Part shown: one piece after another, positions 58,839 through 61,032 of the stretch
How positions within the stretch are numbered: the stretch's first letter is position 1
Layout: each line of letters begins with the position of its first letter
Assembly: GCF_010672085.1 (NCBI RefSeq)
Contig: NZ_JAAHHT010000027.1
Span: forward strand, 1 to 61,032
DNA length: 61,032 nucleotides
Direction: 5' to 3'
DNA from: Okeania sp. SIO3I5
Lineage (GTDB): Bacteria; Cyanobacteriota; Cyanobacteriia; Cyanobacteriales; Microcoleaceae
Position numbers and translations under genes: made by a program
The notes under the pieces: model-generated
Database searches by the model: none
What the model was told of the DNA's origin: nothing
What the model saw: the letters and a program-made list of their open reading frames with translations, nothing else

Positions 58839-59623
58839 TTTTCTATTCCCACAGTAACAATGACCACTGTAATATTATCACGGCCTCCTTTATCCTTAGC
58901 AGTATCTACTAATTCTTGAGCAATAGATTTAGAATCATTATCAGAACTTAATATAGAACTTATGATGGGGTCGGCTAACTCTTCTGTCAATCCATCACTG
59001 CAAAGTAAGAGGCGATCGCCTGGTTGAAAATCTAGAGATAAGAGGTCTACATTACCCATATCTTCCCTACCCAGACATTGAGAAAGTACATGACGCCAAG
59101 GATGAGTTCTAGCTTGCTCTGCAGTTATAGCATTACTTCTCACTGCCTGAGCTACCCAAGTTTGGTCTTCTGTAACTTGTTTTAGAGTTTCGCCGCGAAG
59201 TCTATAGAGACGAGAGTCACCCACATTTGCACACCAAAGTTGTTCTTCTCGGAAAATGGCTACTACTGCTGTTGTACCCATATCCGAACGTTCGGGATGT
59301 TCTTGCTGGTCATCTATGATTGCTTGATTTGCTTGAATAAAGGCATCTTCTAATAACTGGGGTGATTCTATGGTATCCTGCCAATGACCAAGTAGATAAG
59401 TTTTAATTATTTCTGTAGCAATTTTACTTGCTTCTTCACCACCTGCATGTCCTCCCATACCATCAGCGACGATAAAAATGTGTCCTTCAGGAGCTACATA
59501 GTAAGAATCTTGATTAATTGAACGAACGCTACCTGTATCGGTAGTGCCAATACCTGTGAACTTTGGTTCCATAGTAGAACTTAGTTTAATTGCTTTTGTC
59601 TGGTTTTGAGATTTATTATCCAC
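58835..59623 (-). CDS. PP2C-type serine/threonine phosphatase
   Basis: A 262-residue single-domain PPM/PP2C phosphatase (PrpC/Stp1 class). RSINQDS (34-40), the metal-binding [15 protein letters not shown] (52-66), [31 protein letters not shown] and [11 protein letters not shown] are all present, so both metal sites look active. It has no sensor domain or membrane segment, so it is a cytoplasmic enzyme that would oppose serine/threonine kinases. The first Met gives an 17-residue N-terminal tail rich in K/Q/S; Met18 (MEPKFTGIG) is an alternative start. It overlaps anmK by 4 bp and is the first gene of the pair. Confidence 0.93.
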   Translation of the reverse strand: MDNKSQNQTKAIKLSSTMEPKFTGIGTTDTGSVRSINQDSYYVAPEGHIFIVADGMGGHAGGEEASKIATEIIKTYLLGHWQDTIESPQLLEDAFIQANQAIIDDQQEHPERSDMGTTAVVAIFREEQLWCANVGDSRLYRLRGETLKQVTEDQTWVAQAVRSNAITAEQARTHPWRHVLSQCLGREDMGNVDLLSLDFQPGDRLLLCSDGLTEELADPIISSILSSDNDSKSIAQELVDTAKDKGGRDNITVVIVTVGIEK

Positions 59624-59696
59624 TTAATATAATTAATATCCTGGTTTAATATAGTTCCGATTCAATTGTAGCATTAGAATGGGATTAAAAATTAAT

Positions 59697-61032
59697 GAAA
59701 ATTTGTTAGCTCTAATTTCCCTGGAAAAAATCTTGATAATTGGGGGGAGAGAAAGCAGAATATTTTGATGAGGACGTTCTGAATAAGACTCGTTCTAAGA
59801 CTGATCTAAATTTCTCATAAGTTATTAATACTAAGACCTGATTTATTAGGGGCGATATTTAGAAATCTTTGTAGTTAATTCTCTACTATTTTCTGCCCAA
59901 TCAAATTACAGCTATTCAGGAATAGGGAATCGGTGGAAAGATAATTTTTGGGAGTCGGGATTCGGGAAAAAGGGAAAATTTGTTAGCTCTAATTTCCCTG
60001 GAAAAAATCTTGATAATTCGGGGGCGAGAAAGCAGAATATTTTGATGAGGGCGTTCTGAATAAGACTCCCTCTAAGACTGATCTAAATTTCTCATAAATT
60101 ATTAATATAAGACCTAATTTATTAAGGGCGATATTTAGACATATTTGTAGTTAACTCTCAACTATTTTCTGCCCAATCAAATTACAGCTATTCAGAAATA
60201 GGGAATCGGTGGAAAGATAATTTTCGGGAATAGGGATTAGGGAAAAAGGGAAAATTTGTTAGCTCTAATTTCCTAGGCAAAATTCTTCATAATTCGGACG
60301 CGAGAAAGAAGCACATTTTTCTGACTCAGTTAGTGAATAACCAGAGTCAAAAATTTAGGGAGTAGGGAGTAGGGAAAAAGGGAAAATTTGTTAGCTCTAA
60401 TTTCCCTGGAAAAAATATTCATAATTCGGACGCGAGAAAGAGGCACATTTTTCTGACTCAGTTGTGAATAACCAGAGTCAAAAATTTAGGAAATTAGGAA
60501 GTAGGGAATAGGGAAAAAGGGAAAACTTGTTAGTTCTAATTTCCTAGGCAAAATTCTTCATAATTCTGGCGCGAGAAAGAAGCACATTTTTCTGACTCAG
60601 TTGTGAATAACCAGAGTCAAAAATTTAGGAAGTAGGGAATAGGGAAAAAGGGAAAGTTTGTTAGTTCTAAAAAGAAGAATATTTTGATGACGGCGTTCTG
60701 AATGAGACTCGATCTAAGGGGACTCTAAATCTCTAATCAATTATTAATATAAGACATGATTTATTAGGGGCGATATTTAGAAATCTTTGTAGTTAATTCT
60801 CTACTATTTTCTGCCCAATCAAATTACAGCTATTCAGGAATAGGGAATCGGTGGAAAGATAATTTTTGGGAGTCGGGATTCGGGAAAAATGGAAAATTTG
60901 TTAGCTCTAATTTCTCTGGAAAAAATCTTGATAATTGGGGGGAGAGAAAGCAGAATATTTTGATGAGGGCGTTCTGAATAAGACTCGTTCTAAGACTGAT
61001 CTAAATTTCTCATAAGTTATTAATACTAAGAC
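59697..61032. repeat. tandem array of long (~280-bp) and short (~130-bp) units reaching the window edge
   Basis: Units start at gaaaatttgttagctctaat-like sequences near 59697, 59976, 60251, 60380, 60522, 60651 and 60893. Long units carry gaatattttgatgag, gttctgaataagactc, ggggcgatatttag and ctgcccaatcaaattacagc. Short units carry gcacatttttctgactcag and gtgaataaccagagtcaaaa instead. Each ends with agggaat(a/c)ggg-like runs. No coding frame of note. The array continues past the window. Confidence 0.92.

Overview
The window looks like chromosomal DNA of a filamentous, non-heterocystous cyanobacterium (Oscillatoriales type, in the Trichodesmium/Okeania/Oscillatoria neighbourhood). The evidence is the many GCGATCGC (HIP1) octamers, low-GC intergenic DNA crowded with heptameric and nonameric arrays and palindromic repeats, and cyanobacterial gene types (DUF1350, GuaB3, UbiD, MutS2, Uma2, a giant RTX protein, STAND/WD40 proteins). 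The genus is an inference. No rRNA, tRNA, CRISPR array or intact transposase was recognised.

Layout. 0.5-4.9 kb, minus strand: a DUF1350 hydrolase-like protein, then a small cassette of an 80-aa HTH protein, a 256-aa protein of unknown function, a shortened ATP-grasp-like protein that has lost its ATP and metal motifs, and an intact ATP-grasp enzyme. 6.2-14.7 kb, plus strand: UbiD decarboxylase, a small hypothetical protein, a bestrophin-type channel, and a TPR protein whose centre is a 16-copy 31-residue repeat. 15.6-24.1 kb: a KDSR-like short-chain reductase, thioredoxin, GuaB3, a VOC protein and RodA. GuaB3 and VOC are bracketed by inverted repeats of about 280-320 bp. 24.7-39.7 kb, minus strand: one uninterrupted 5000-codon secreted RTX protein with a metzincin-like motif near its N-terminus, two RTX blocks and a 40-copy PVNEVP array between the last RTX block and the C-terminal one. 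40.8-43.8 kb: MutS2. 45.2-54.9 kb, minus strand: an AAA-type ATPase (444 aa) followed by a 2197-aa STAND NTPase with TPR-like, transmembrane and WD40 regions, then an orphan ParD-like antitoxin and a Uma2 nuclease-fold protein. 56.7-59.6 kb, minus strand: DinB-like protein and a PP2C phosphatase/AnmK overlapping pair. From 59.7 kb to the window edge lies a tandem array of long and short units.

The main theme is repeat traffic between intergenic DNA and genes. Repeats of the intergenic kind have expanded in frame inside mutS2 and the STAND gene (in both, between Walker A and Walker B, about 195 residues each) and inside anmK, and a 45-bp repeat has supplied the last 12 codons and the stop of the AAA gene. 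Three unrelated genes (thioredoxin, mutS2, anmK) each have a second, detached copy of their 3' end nearby. The strongest candidates for an undescribed functional system are the AAA + STAND/TPR/TM/WD40 pair and the ATP-grasp/pseudo-ATP-grasp cassette. All functional calls rest on reading motifs by eye; no database search was run.
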